Numbered from the stretch's first letter, positions 26,058 through 35,387 are shown. The stretch is DNA of 64,000 bases from Dongia deserti (GCF_003574735.1 NZ_QORW01000001.1:558001-622000); one strand, 5' to 3'. Program-made: numbers and translations. The notes: generated by a model not told the origin, from the sequence alone.

Positions 26058-26800
26058 GCCTCTCCTCCCGTGATGCGTTGGGCGTGCTTGCCATTCCCCT
26101 TCTTTCGGACCGCGGCGATCGGGGTCTTCATCGGCTTGCCGAGCGCCAGGTGAAGCGGCTGCATGAGCAGCGCCTCGTCGTCGATGCGGTAGCCTCTGGC
26201 CACCAGCCGGTAATGCTCGTCCATCAGCTGCTGGGCACGCGTCCACTGCTTGCGATCGATCAGCGCCACTAGGCGCTCATGCTCGTCGCACAGCTGGCAA
26301 TGATCGAAATCGCAGCGATACAGCGCCTCAAGCAGCCGCGCGCGCCGCTTGAGCTGGGCGTGCAACTCGATCGCAACGCGGTTGCGTGTGAGGGCAACCA
26401 AGAGATCGTGGAATTCGAGGCCGAACTCGCCGGCCAGCTGCTCGTTGCCATTGGCAAGGGCCGCCTTCTGACGTTCGACATTGCCGCGCAGTTCTGTCAG
26501 CAGGCTGGTGCGCGGACGATTGCCAAGCTGAGCGATCACACCCTGCTCGACGATGGTTAGCGTCTCAAATACCTCGACCGCCTCTGCCAGGCTCGGCTTC
26601 GCGACGAAGGCGCCACGATTGCGCTCGACGGTTACCAACCCGTCCTCAGATAGCCGTATAAGAGCTTGGCGGACGACAATGCGGCTCACTTCGAAGATCT
26701 CGGCCAGCTCGCGCTCGCCAAGCTTCGCGCCGGGCACCAGCCGGTGAGCGAGAATGGCCTCGCAAATCGTGGCAGCTATCTGCTCCGACCGTCCGCTCAC
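26054..26800 (-). CDS. GntR-family regulator (FCD/FadR subfamily)
   Basis: A 248-residue regulator. The N-terminal winged helix reads LVPGAKLGERELAEIFEVSRIVVRQALIRLSEDGLV, with the wing VERNRGAFVAKPS. The C-terminal half is the helical FCD ligand-binding domain (LEFHDLLVALTRNRVAIELHAQL...), with HHxH-type metal/ligand positions not clearly conserved. It is first in the purine operon and overlaps the deaminase gene by 4 bp. It probably represses the operon in response to a purine or derivative. Confidence 0.9.
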   Translation of the reverse strand: MSGRSEQIAATICEAILAHRLVPGAKLGERELAEIFEVSRIVVRQALIRLSEDGLVTVERNRGAFVAKPSLAEAVEVFETLTIVEQGVIAQLGNRPRTSLLTELRGNVERQKAALANGNEQLAGEFGLEFHDLLVALTRNRVAIELHAQLKRRARLLEALYRCDFDHCQLCDEHERLVALIDRKQWTRAQQLMDEHYRLVARGYRIDDEALLMQPLHLALGKPMKTPIAAVRKKGNGKHAQRITGGEA

Positions 26801-26855
26801 CTGTCCCCCAGCACCGCCGACGCGATCCAGATTGGATTACGCATGATCTGAAAGT

Positions 26856-26884
26856 GGATACCAATCTATCAGCGATAGGTATCC
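26856..26884. promoter_or_regulatory. Inverted repeat upstream of the GntR-purine operon
   Basis: GGATACC at 26856-26862 and GGTATCC at 26878-26884 are inverted complements, with inner TATC/GATA arms (26867-26870, 26874-26877). It lies 56-84 bp upstream of the GntR start in the operon promoter region and is a candidate operator. Function inferred from position. Confidence 0.45.
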
Positions 26885-27656
26885 GCATCAATGGCTTTCG
26901 CCAGCTGAGAATGAAAGATGCCGGCATAAGAGAGATGCATTTGCCTGTGCCCCGGCGCCCATATGCCTCGCCCCCACCGCCGGCCAGGCGAAACTGCAGT
27001 CTGGCCGCTCTCGGGCAAACATCACCAGCACATCCCTGACGGCCAACCAAGTCAGCAGGGGTGTCGCGGGGCTGGACCAACATGGTGGTCTGCTGCCGAT
27101 CCGAATTGCCGCCGATGGATTGGAGGTCACTGCCGTTGTCAGCCGCCATCCATCCCGAATGAGTTCAGTGAAGACGCACCACGGACGAGGAGCCGTCCGC
27201 ATGCGCCAAAGCCAGGTCTGACCTGCACCGCATCGCGCTCACAACGGCGGTTTTGGGTCAAAGGCAACAGTACGCGGAGGTCGGCGACAAGTCCGGTCTA
27301 CGTCGGATAGCTGAACCACCCTCGCTGATACGGCCTGCGGCGATGGCAAGTAGTTCAAAGCCATGACGTGCTTCGAGCAATTCAGCGGACAGTTGCGAAC
27401 GAGGTTCGGTCGAGAGGCGTGTGCCACAAAGCCAGGCACCGGATCGGGGAGTCATTCGGCTGGACTGAGGAACAGCTTAATGCGCTCGCCTGGGATTTTC
27501 CGCTCATCGTCCAGGGCGATGCCTCATCATCGAAGACGACCCTGACTTCGTGCGATGCACAATGGCGATGACAGCAGCCAGCGCGCGCCTTTGTCGCACC
27601 ATAAAACGTTTCCGAAGCCATGTGGAACCTCGCTTACAGTCTCACGTTTGCGACTC
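26885..27656. other. Gene-poor region
   Basis: No credible gene. Short open frames here are Arg/Pro/Ser-rich shadows. Around 27513-27560 one frame reads LIIEDDPDFVR, which looks like the start of a receiver domain and may be a fragment. A 20-bp sequence at 27246-27265 recurs with two mismatches at 51852-51871. Confidence 0.4.
27246..27265. repeat. Dispersed repeat copy 1 (GGCGG-TTTTGGGTCAAAGGC)
   Basis: Matches 18 of 20 bases with 51852-51871. Both copies lie outside genes. They may be remnants of a dispersed intergenic repeat family. Confidence 0.4.
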
Positions 27657-28073
27657 ATGTCGAACCGATCGAAACGAGTCCCTCTGCAGGTCAATGCCGA
27701 AACGATTCTGGTCATTGAACCGGACATTCTCGTCCGGATGGTGGTCGCAGACTATCTGCGGGAATGTGGATACAAAGTCATCGAAGCGACCGGCGCGGAG
27801 GAGGCGATGACAATCCTCAACGCCGGGCGGAAGGTCGATGCCGTGTTCTCCGAGGTCAAGCTGCACGGTGCGATGGACGGTTTCCGGCTGGCGCAGTGGA
27901 TCCGGGCCAATCACCCACGGATGGAGGTCATTTTGACCACCGGTGTGACAGCGACTGCAGACAAGGCCGGTGAATTGTGCGACGAGGGCCCACTGGAAAA
28001 GCCGTATCATCCGAGGCAAGTCGTTCGGCGCCTCAGGATGTTGTTCGAAAGGCGCCGCAAGGCGGGGCGCTAA
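27657..28073 (+). CDS. Stand-alone receiver-like protein with Glu at the phosphoacceptor site
   Basis: A ~138-residue single-domain receiver (start MSNRSKRVPL, ATG 27657). It follows the fold: ILVIEPDILVRM (strand 1), VFSEVKLHG (strand 3), VILTTGV (strand 4) and LEKPYHPRQV (Lys, strand 5). The phosphoacceptor Asp is replaced by Glu66 and the acidic pair is E21-P22 rather than two acidic residues. It therefore probably cannot be phosphorylated normally; Asp-to-Glu often mimics the active state. No output domain. A second receiver gene follows 54 bp later. An N-terminal extension of the frame to 27555 has no receiver character. Confidence 0.8.
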   Translation: MSNRSKRVPLQVNAETILVIEPDILVRMVVADYLRECGYKVIEATGAEEAMTILNAGRKVDAVFSEVKLHGAMDGFRLAQWIRANHPRMEVILTTGVTATADKAGELCDEGPLEKPYHPRQVVRRLRMLFERRRKAGR

Positions 28074-28127
28074 GGTATTCTCAGAGCGGGACTGGAACCC
28101 TCCTAACACTGACGTGTTCACTGCCTT

Positions 28128-28550
28128 ATGGGGCAGGTGCAGCATACGCCGGATGTGGCCCGGGCAAGGGATGGGACGGTCCTCGTCATTGAGGACGACG
28201 TGATTTTGCGCCTGGACACCTGCGAGTATCTACGCAGCAAAGGCTATCATGTCATCGAGGCTGCGACGGCCGAGGAAGCCATGGCCGTTCTCAGCGCCCG
28301 CGACCCCGTGGACGTGGTCTTCTGCGATGTGCAGCTTCCCGGCTCGATCGGCGGTCTTTCCTTCACTGTCTGGGCCCGTGAGCACTTCCCATCAATGCCT
28401 GTCATCCTGACTTCGGGCAACTTGCCGGTGGCTGAGAGAGTTGTGTCTGGACGCCCGGTTCCCTTCATCGCCAAGCCCTACGACCCCGATGAAGTCGCAG
28501 GCCAGATCGCCTCGCTCCTTGCCTGTTCGGGGCAGTCCGGCGGCAGCTGA
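28128..28550 (+). CDS. Stand-alone response regulator receiver domain
   Basis: A 140-residue single-domain receiver. LVIEDDVILRLD provides the acidic pocket and VVFCDVQLPG the phosphoacceptor Asp. VILTSGN carries the conserved Thr/Ser and FIAKPYDPDEV the Lys. All key residues are present, unlike the receiver just upstream. No output domain, so it would act through a partner. It resembles CpdR/FixJ-type lone receivers common in alphaproteobacteria. Confidence 0.88.
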   Translation: MGQVQHTPDVARARDGTVLVIEDDVILRLDTCEYLRSKGYHVIEAATAEEAMAVLSARDPVDVVFCDVQLPGSIGGLSFTVWAREHFPSMPVILTSGNLPVAERVVSGRPVPFIAKPYDPDEVAGQIASLLACSGQSGGS

Positions 28551-28918
28551 ACAGGCGCATCCTCGAATCCAGGACTCGGCTAAGCCCTTGGAGCGAGGCC
28601 AATCCATCTCACTGCGATGCCGGCATTCTTCGACTGAGATCTTCGCCGTCGCGTCACTGTCGGCCAGAGCGCGCTTTCCCCGGCCCCAGTCGTGGCACCG
28701 GATGGTCGACGCTCCTGAAGCAGATCCTCCGCAACCAACGCCGAGACCCGTTCGGCCCGGCCTGAGTGGTCGCAACCCGTGGTTCCCCTTTCGGGCCGAA
28801 GGCGGCCACACTCTATCTATCGCAGGATGTCGCTGCAGTGCCAGAACCGGCCCCTGCTCTGCAGCAGCCGTTCGCTTGGTATTTCAAATCAGATAAAGCA
28901 CCAAAGTAACCGTTTGCC
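28551..28918. other. Intergenic region, no gene seen
   Basis: Only short shadow-like frames. Nothing supportable until the thermonuclease remnant that follows. Confidence 0.4.
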
Positions 28919-29045
28919 GCCTCTCCTTGCCTACCATGATTGCCATTGCGAGGTGATCAGAGATGCCGCCGATCGGGCCAAGGCAGGACGGCTCGGCATC
29001 TGGTCCGGTACTTTCCAGCTGCCATAGGAGTGGCGGAAGGCATAC
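28919..29045 (+). pseudogene. Thermonuclease (SNase-family) C-terminal remnant
   Basis: One plus-strand frame reads LLAYHDCHCEVI, RDAADRAKAGRLGIW, SGTFQLP, then an in-frame TAG at 29025-29027, then EWRKA. SNase-family proteins end with A-(x)n-RRGIWxGxFxxPWEWRR, so the TAG replaces the expected Trp codon and the frame is a decayed C-terminus. No N-terminal nuclease domain is visible upstream. Confidence 0.5.
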
Positions 29046-29081
29046 TGTCGACCGCAGGACCCTCAGTCATGATCGAAGCAA

Positions 29082-29439
29082 TTACTCCTCAGCAATCTCG
29101 AAGAGCGAGGTTGGCTTGCTGCCCGTTGAGATGACCAAGCCAACGCTATCGCCCGATACGATGAGAGACTTGACGCCGGCACGAGGGATTGGAATGCGCT
29201 TGCTTCTGCAGTGGAATCATGGCGGCTCCGACAGCTGCCGGCCGCACGACAACCCGCTGGGGCTTTTGTGTATCAACTGGTTCGATCACCAGCGCTACGG
29301 TAATGTCTGGTGCTTCCTCCAACTGAAGCGCCGTAATCGTCCCCGCTGGCAACTTCTGCTTTAGCGAACGGAAATGAGCGACGATTGCTTCGATAAGCTC
29401 GTCTGGCGAGAAGGTGATTTGTCGTGTTTCCGTTATCAT
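29082..29439 (-). pseudogene. Small conserved protein gene with a frameshift
   Basis: Begins MITETRQITFSPDELIEAIV with a protein-like sequence through RVVVRPAAVGAAMIPLQKQ (near 29200). It then loses coding character in that frame and stops early at 29146. In the frame displaced by one base, a sensible continuation reads RIPIPRAGVKSLIVSGDS, then VGLVISTGSKPTSLFEIAEE, and stops at TAA 29082-29084. I recall small alphaproteobacterial proteins with a similar layout ending K-I-P-x-PR-x-A-x-K-S-L-x(4)-D-x-L-x-L. The two halves therefore look like one ~115-residue gene broken by a single-base change or sequencing error. Confidence 0.5.
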
Positions 29440-30555
29440 TCTATTCCGCCCCACCCCGCTGGATGCATTTCGGACACCTGTCGACGATTCGCTGGTAGGC
29501 TACGACATCATCCGCTCTCTGAGAAGCCAACTGGACTTAGTATGCGCGGCCGCGACGCCATCGCACTTCCACCTGAACGACCTATCGGCTCCGGTCTAAC
29601 GCGGCATCCGTACGCGGTCGCCACCCGATGAGTTCGTCGTCTGGGCCGGAGAAGTCGAAATAATCCTCGACGGCGACAAACTGATCGACGCGGCGGCCGC
29701 AAGCGTAGGCGAAGGCGCGCGGCGCTGTCTGCTTTAACCCAAGGTTATTGAGGTGGCGGCCGGATGCGGCGGACTAAAGTTCACATATAAAGCCCCGCCA
29801 ACCTTTTCGTGGCTGGCGGGGCTATGCGTTGTGGAAGCGCCCCGGCGAGGCTCTCAGCTCTCATCGAATGGCTCGCTCGGCGAGCACGGGCGAATCCTCT
29901 GCTGGCCCGGTACTACGACCGGACCTTTCGGCTTTGTCGAGAAGTCGATTTTTCAGGTAGCAGTGCGGTGGGTTCATGTCGGTTACGGCACCTCCTGTGA
30001 ATTGTTGCGACCCCGAGGCCCGGCATCGTTCCCTGAAGATCGAGAGCCATCCCTCAATCCGAATCTGCCGGGCACTTCGTTCCTTGGATCCTCGTGGCAT
30101 GTAGCCAGCTTGCGCATGATGCCGGCTCGGCGCGCTCCAAAGGGCGGGGCCCCTGATCGTCAACCAGCGGCGGCTCTCGATGTCTGCGATGCTGCGGCCA
30201 CTATGGCCTCCACGGCTCAGATCCGAGCCGGATGCACTCCTGAGGTCAGGCGATATCCGGCAGTGCCTGCTTGGGTGGGGTCATATGAGCACCTCCTTTC
30301 TGGGAGGGCGTTAGACAGACAATCCGAGAGTGCGCCTGGCGCGCCATACGGTCAAGACCAAGTCCTGACAATTTGTTCTTCAACTGCTTGACTAGCGGAT
30401 GAAGCCCTGCATCCAAGTGAACTTTTCGCTTATGAGGGCGCAGTCATGATGTCAGCCCTTCGAAGTTTACCGGCACTCGCGTCTAGTCCAAATGAACTAG
30501 CGCTTCTGCCGCGCTCCAAGAGTACCGAATCTCAAGACCTACTGTGTAAAACGGG
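29440..30555. other. Gene-poor region of ~1.1 kb
   Basis: No supportable gene. A short hairpin-like segment (CCCCGCC...GGCGGGG at 29793-29822) could be a terminator. A 40-codon protein-like frame ending at 29736 (DEFVVWAGEVEIILDG) may be a remnant but lacks a start. Confidence 0.4.
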
Positions 30556-30582
30556 GTGGATGCCTTCGAAGACCAGAAAGCC

Positions 30583-31008
30583 ATGAGTGCTGCTTCCGGG
30601 ACGTGCCTTGTCATCGACAACGAAGTCGCCTTCGCAACTTTCGTGCAGCGAGTCGCCGAGGGCATGGGGCTGCACACTCAGATCCTGACTGATCCCATAC
30701 AGCTCGAGCAGACACTCGCGGTTAGCTCTCCAGACATCATCACGCTTGATACGGACATGCCGGGCCGCAATGGGCTTGAAGTGCTACGAGTTCTATCGGC
30801 GTGGCGGCTCGAGAGACGGGTGATCATGATCAGTGGAACTCCTCCGGACCACACCAGCGCTGGCAGGCCGAGGGTAGCTGGTTTCGAAATAGCAGCAATT
30901 CTGATGAAGCCGGCCAGGAAGGTCGAAATCGAATCCGCGCTTGCTGCTGCCCTTGATATGCGCGACGACCGCCGGCACTCCGACTCGAGACCTCATGTAC
31001 CAGCCTGA
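30583..31008 (+). CDS. Stand-alone receiver domain protein
   Basis: A ~141-residue receiver (start MSAASGTCLV; an in-frame start at 30556 is possible). CLVIDNEVAF gives D-N instead of two acids. The phosphoacceptor Asp is in ITLDTDMPGRNG, MISG supplies the small hydroxyl position, and LMKPARK has the Lys. No output domain. Its end overlaps the start of the PAS_5 protein gene (30995), so the two are likely co-translated and may act together. Confidence 0.8.
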   Translation: MSAASGTCLVIDNEVAFATFVQRVAEGMGLHTQILTDPIQLEQTLAVSSPDIITLDTDMPGRNGLEVLRVLSAWRLERRVIMISGTPPDHTSAGRPRVAGFEIAAILMKPARKVEIESALAAALDMRDDRRHSDSRPHVPA

Positions 31009-31519
31009 ATTGAGTCTTTCCTGCCTGGAGCTGGAGCTCCGCGATCCAAACTATCCTGACCTCATCGATGCTCTCGACTACTGGGATGGGAAGCATGGCC
31101 AGCGGTTCGCGCCCAGCCGCGCCGACATCGAACCGCTGGACCTGATAGGCGTCTTGCCCCGCATCATGTTAGCGGATGTGCTATCTGATCCCTTGGGTTT
31201 CCGCTATCGCCTCAGCGGCACCGGGATTTCCGACATCCACGGGGAGGAGCTGACCGGCCTTGCCCCGCTCGATCTCAAGCCCGTCGAATATGGCCGCTTG
31301 ATTGACCGTCACTACAGGCAATGCGTCTCCGAACGTCGACCTCTCCTTCACTTGATCATTCTCGATCTGGCACATCGCAGCCGGGCATACGCTAGACTCC
31401 TCCTGCCACTGTCCAACGATGGCGAGCAGGTCAACATGTTGATGGCCGTGGACAGCGCAAACCAGGACGGCCGCGAGCTGAGGGAGTTTTTCGATGCACA
31501 GACCCGGCCGCAACCCTAA
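30995..31519 (+). CDS. PAS_5-type PAS domain protein
   Basis: A 174-residue single-domain protein starting MYQPELSLSCLE. YWDGKHGQRFAPSRADIEPLDLIGVLPRIMLADVL followed by GFRYRLSGTGISDIHGEELTG is the hallmark of the alphaproteobacterial PAS_5 family (DUF1488-like PAS). Such proteins are common in Rhodospirillales and function as lone sensory domains of unknown ligand. It overlaps the receiver gene by 14 bp, so a sensor-receiver partnership is plausible. Confidence 0.85.
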   Translation: MYQPELSLSCLELELRDPNYPDLIDALDYWDGKHGQRFAPSRADIEPLDLIGVLPRIMLADVLSDPLGFRYRLSGTGISDIHGEELTGLAPLDLKPVEYGRLIDRHYRQCVSERRPLLHLIILDLAHRSRAYARLLLPLSNDGEQVNMLMAVDSANQDGRELREFFDAQTRPQP

Positions 31520-32065
31520 CCTCCGTGGCACCCATTGAGCCAGGGCCACGTCACCATGCAAGAAAGTGTGCGGAAGGAGTCAAAGGCGGCGCTTCGACAG
31601 GTTCCCGCGCACGTCAGTTGACATACCGAGGCCGGAACGTAGTTGCAGCACTGGTCAGCTAAACATTCAGCACCGGACTTTCATGGCGGAGACCAGTATG
31701 TCGCCGAAGTGCCAAAAGCTGACCCATATAGCTCGCGCCCTCATGTCGCGCTTGTGCCAGTGGCACCCATGCTACTGATGCGTACACCGCCTTTTACCAC
31801 AGGGCTGGCCACCCCAGCTCCGTCACCCATCCCGCATTTTTTTGATGGTGCTGCTTGATAGCACATGGGGATGAGAGTCAGAGATCGAGTGAAGAAATAT
31901 CCGCCCGATCCTTCATCGATTGTTGCGAGTCCAGCATTTTTGTGGTCGAGTAACACATATAGCTTCCTCTGAATTCTGAACGACCTTACGCCGCGGACGA
32001 AACCCAGGGGCAGATGTACGCGTGCCCGCTCGCCGCCCTCGAACTCGTTTACGGAAGCTGACGAT
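31520..32065. other. Intergenic region before the BTAD regulator
   Basis: Low-complexity and AT-richer stretches (CATTTTTTTGATGGTGC near 31836) and no credible gene. It probably contains the promoter of the regulator at 32066. Confidence 0.4.
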
Positions 32066-32752
32066 ATGGTCGATGCAGGTCGCATGGTCGGGATCGTCGG
32101 CCGCCTCGGGATATACCCGATGGTGCGGCTGTCCCTCGCTGCTCGGCGGATCCTTGCTTACTTGGCGCTTCGTGGGCAGCCCGTCGCCCGGGGGGTGGTG
32201 TCGGCTGATCTTTGGCCGGATGTCGTGGACGATATCGGCCGCGCCAATCTTCGCCGAGCGCTGTGGCACGTGCCGCGCGGGTGGGTGGACGCCGTCGGCG
32301 ACGAGCTGCTGCTTGCGGCAGAGAACGACCTCGCGCGCGCGCGTCGCGTGGCTGGGCGGGCATTGAATGGTGAGCCCCTCACGTTTGACGAAATCACACT
32401 GCTCTCGAATGACATTCTGCCGGGATGGCACGAAGAGTGGGTCCTACCAGCCCAGGATGCTTTCCACCTGCTTCGCGTACAAGCCTTGGAGGCAGCTTGT
32501 CGAACCATGGCGGCATCGGGCACCTATGCGCTCGCAACACAGGCGGGGGCAGCCGCCATCGCCGCTGAACCGCTGCGGGAGTCGGCTGCCGAAGCTCTCA
32601 TCACCGCGCACTTGGCACAGCGAAATCGGTATGAGGCGGCGCAATGCTTCCGGACGTTGGCGAAGAGACTCCACGATGAACTCGGCGTCGCGCCGGATCC
32701 TGCACTGACTAAGCGTCTCGTCGGGATCGATCTGGATCGACTGGCGTCCTGA
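32066..32752 (+). CDS. BTAD/SARP-like transcriptional regulator
   Basis: A 228-residue protein. The first ~75 residues are an OmpR/SARP-type winged helix (LSLAARRILAYLALRGQPVAR, then LWPDVVDDIGRANLRRALWHVP). The remainder is a helical bacterial transcriptional activator domain (LRVQALEAACRTMAASGTY..., LITAHLAQRNRYEAAQCF, LHDELGVAPDPALTKRL). SARP proteins are known from actinomycete secondary metabolism; short stand-alone versions also occur in proteobacteria. It ends ~245 bp before the six-gene operon that begins at 32997 and is the most likely local activator of it. That is inference from position. Confidence 0.8.
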   Translation: MVDAGRMVGIVGRLGIYPMVRLSLAARRILAYLALRGQPVARGVVSADLWPDVVDDIGRANLRRALWHVPRGWVDAVGDELLLAAENDLARARRVAGRALNGEPLTFDEITLLSNDILPGWHEEWVLPAQDAFHLLRVQALEAACRTMAASGTYALATQAGAAAIAAEPLRESAAEALITAHLAQRNRYEAAQCFRTLAKRLHDELGVAPDPALTKRLVGIDLDRLAS

Positions 32753-32996
32753 TACTCGGGACATATAGCGTCATCATTTCTTCATCGGAACCTGGTGGAT
32801 GCCATCGGGACACCGTGGGCGACCGCGGTCGTCGCCGAACCGGTGCGTGACTCGCACGACGCAACGAGGACGCTGCGCGGACGGATCGGCGACGCCGCCG
32901 TGCGCGTTCCACAACGCCAGCCGGGACGCCAGCTTGGACGCCGATGGACGGCTGGCATGGTCGACTTCGCCCCAGTCCCTGGCGGAGAGCCGTATC

Positions 32997-35387
32997 ATGA
33001 CAATCGCATACGACGAACAAGAGCGCGAATGGAGCGCGCAGTCGGAGCAGAACCCGTTTGCGGAAAGCCTGTCGGAAGCGCGCGCGGAGCCCGAGAGCGC
33101 CGCGACTACATCGGAGGCGCTCGTCTCGTGGAACGAAAGCCTCAATCCCTTCTCTGAGACCCTGGGCGAAGCACTGCCTGAGTCCGAAGCCGACCGCCTC
33201 CTCAACGAAGCCTTCGCCGAGTTTCGCGACGAGGGGTTCGACGAGGCCGTGTCCATGCTCGCCGAGGAAACCGAACAGGCTGTCGGCGAACGTTTCATCG
33301 GCGAGTCCCCGTCGTCGTCGCAGGAGCGCGAGCGCTATGCCGACGCGCAGCTTGCCCCCGTGCGGTTCGAGGCGCAACAGTACCTGGAAGCGCTCGAAGC
33401 CGGCCTGTCGGGTATGGAAATCGGTTCGCTAAGCGAAGCACAGCTCGCCGAAGTTCTGGATCGCTTTGATCCGCAAACCGGCGAACTCACGCCCGCCGGT
33501 GAGGAATTCGTCGGCGCGATCGTACGCAAGGCGAAGAAGGTCGTTAACGTCGTCGCCAACACCGCGAAAAGTGTCGGCAAGATCGCCGGCAAGATGTTAG
33601 GCCCCGTGCTGCAGAAATTGCGCGGGCTGATCAACCCCCTGCTCCGCCGCGTGCTGGCCTTCGCCATCGGCCGCCTGCCCGCCGCGCTGCAACCCGTCGC
33701 GCGCACGCTCGCGGCGAAGATCACGTCCGAAGCGGAGGCCGAGGACAGCTTCGATGAAGCGCCGATGTCCCCCGCCAACCTCAGCGACGTGGAAGCGTTG
33801 TCCGAGTCGTTCGACGCCGCATTGGCCGAAGCCTTGGTCGATGGTGCTGTGGGAACGCCGGAAGCTGACTCGTTCGACACCGGGGAGGACGAAGCGGATA
33901 TGGGCGGCCGCGAACTCGAAACCCTGGCGCAGGAGCGCGGCGTCCTCATTGATCGACTGCGCGCCGCCGGCGACGATGAAGGCCTCGCACCCGACGTCGA
34001 ACAATTCGTCCCGGCGCTGCTCGGTGCGCTACGCCTGGGTGTGAAGCTTATCGGGCGACCGAAGGTCGTTCGCTTCCTCGCGAAGTATCTCGACCAGGCG
34101 ATCCGCCGCTGGGTGGGGCCGGCGCAATCCGGTCCGCTGTCCAACGCGATCGTCGACACCGGCCTGCGGCTGGTGTCGCTGGAAAGCGAGTCGAGCGATA
34201 CCGAATCGCTCAACGACGAGGCCGCGCCAGTCGCACTGGCCAGCGTCATCGAAGACACGGTGCGCCGCGTCGCCGAAAGCGAAGACTACGTCCTCGACAA
34301 CGAAGACCTCCTGCAGCTGGCTGCGGCCGAAGCCTTCGGCGCGGCCGTCGCCACGCATTTCCCCGCGAAGTACGTGAAGCCCGCGCTGCAGCAGGCGCCG
34401 TCGATCGGCGGTACTTTCATCGCAAAGCGGCCGCGCAGCGTGCGCACCTATCGCAAATACAGCCGCGTACCGGAAGTAGACGTCACCGCACAGATCGCCG
34501 ACGCGCTGCCCACGTTCGGCGGCGCGACCCTCGGCGCGGTCATGCGTGCGGCCGGCGCGACGTTTCCGATTCGCGCGCGCATGCACATCTACCAGTCGGC
34601 AGCCGGCACGACGCTGCCGCGCATGGTGCGGCTCGATCGCGCAAACGCCTCGGGTCGCGGCTACGTCACCACGTCCAGCGTGCACCCGTTGACACCCGCC
34701 GCCGCAGGAATGCTGCTGCGCGAACCGCAGCTCGGTGTGGCGGTGCCCCCCGCGTTCCTGCGCTCGCGCAACCGGATCGCGGTGGGCCAGCGGTTCTACG
34801 TGCTCGAGCCGATGGGTGCCGCCGGTGCGCTCGCGCTGCCGGTCACGCGCGGCAGTCACGCCGCTGGCGCGCGGCTTGCCCCAAGCCGCGCGTGGATCAC
34901 CGCCAACCTACGAAAGTCGCGCGTGACCGTCGGGTTCTATCTGTCCGAGGTGGAGTCGCAGGGCGTCGTCGAGGCCATCCGCCAGGGCCGTGGCGGTCCA
35001 GCGCTGCTGAAGCTGTTCGTGTCCGCCTACCGTGCGATAAATCGCGGTGGACCCAGTCCGCAAGCTCATATCCGCGTCGTGCGCGAAGACGGCGAGGCGT
35101 TCGAAGAGCTCGCGGCGCGCGCCGGACACCTGCCCGCGTTCGCCGCCCTACGCCGCCGCCTCCGCGGGTGGGTGTTACCCGCGCTGGCCGCGTGGGTGCG
35201 CACCAACGGCGAAGCCTTCGCACGCGCTGCCTCGCATCCCGAACCAGGCGTGACGGTGCGCATGCGCCTGACGTCGGTGCCGGGATTGGAATCGTTGGCG
35301 AACCCGCGTGCGAACGCCGCGCGCGGTGCGCCGATGGGCACGCCGACGATCGCGATCACCGTGAAGCCGGGTCGCCCGAAGTCATGA
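32997..35387 (+). CDS. Large protein of unknown function with amphipathic segments (operon gene 1)
   Basis: A 796-residue protein starting MTIAYDEQERE (ATG 32997, GGAG ~10 bases upstream); the longer frame to 32799 has no coding character. The acidic N-terminus has a direct repeat, NPFAESLSEA at 19-28 and NPFSETLGEA at 50-59. About residues 175-245 form a Lys/Arg-rich amphipathic stretch (KKVVNVVANTAKSVGKIAGK, VLQKLRGLINPLLRRVLAF) and a shorter one follows near 345-375. The C-terminal half (~480-796) has a beta-rich globular look: RARMHIYQSAAGTTLPRMV, RFYVLEPMGAAG, VTVGFYLSEVESQGVVEAI. No signal peptide or known domain. Not recognised. Its TGA overlaps the next ATG. Confidence 0.8.
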   Translation: MTIAYDEQEREWSAQSEQNPFAESLSEARAEPESAATTSEALVSWNESLNPFSETLGEALPESEADRLLNEAFAEFRDEGFDEAVSMLAEETEQAVGERFIGESPSSSQERERYADAQLAPVRFEAQQYLEALEAGLSGMEIGSLSEAQLAEVLDRFDPQTGELTPAGEEFVGAIVRKAKKVVNVVANTAKSVGKIAGKMLGPVLQKLRGLINPLLRRVLAFAIGRLPAALQPVARTLAAKITSEAEAEDSFDEAPMSPANLSDVEALSESFDAALAEALVDGAVGTPEADSFDTGEDEADMGGRELETLAQERGVLIDRLRAAGDDEGLAPDVEQFVPALLGALRLGVKLIGRPKVVRFLAKYLDQAIRRWVGPAQSGPLSNAIVDTGLRLVSLESESSDTESLNDEAAPVALASVIEDTVRRVAESEDYVLDNEDLLQLAAAEAFGAAVATHFPAKYVKPALQQAPSIGGTFIAKRPRSVRTYRKYSRVPEVDVTAQIADALPTFGGATLGAVMRAAGATFPIRARMHIYQSAAGTTLPRMVRLDRANASGRGYVTTSSVHPLTPAAAGMLLREPQLGVAVPPAFLRSRNRIAVGQRFYVLEPMGAAGALALPVTRGSHAAGARLAPSRAWITANLRKSRVTVGFYLSEVESQGVVEAIRQGRGGPALLKLFVSAYRAINRGGPSPQAHIRVVREDGEAFEELAARAGHLPAFAALRRRLRGWVLPALAAWVRTNGEAFARAASHPEPGVTVRMRLTSVPGLESLANPRANAARGAPMGTPTIAITVKPGRPKS

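Noticed and set aside
27513-27560. LIIEDDPDFVR, receiver-like fragment
   Set aside because: Only ~11 residues resemble a receiver; could be chance.
29631-29736. Short protein-like frame DEFVVWAGEVEIILDG...
   Set aside because: No start codon and too short to assign; may be a remnant.
32799-32996. N-terminal extension of operon gene 1
   Set aside because: Translation is Arg/Ser/Cys-rich shadow; ATG 32997 begins the acidic conserved-looking N-terminus.
34892-35383. N-terminal extension of operon gene 2
   Set aside because: Lies inside gene 1 in another frame and is Arg/Ala/Pro-rich; the coupled ATG at 35384 is the natural start.
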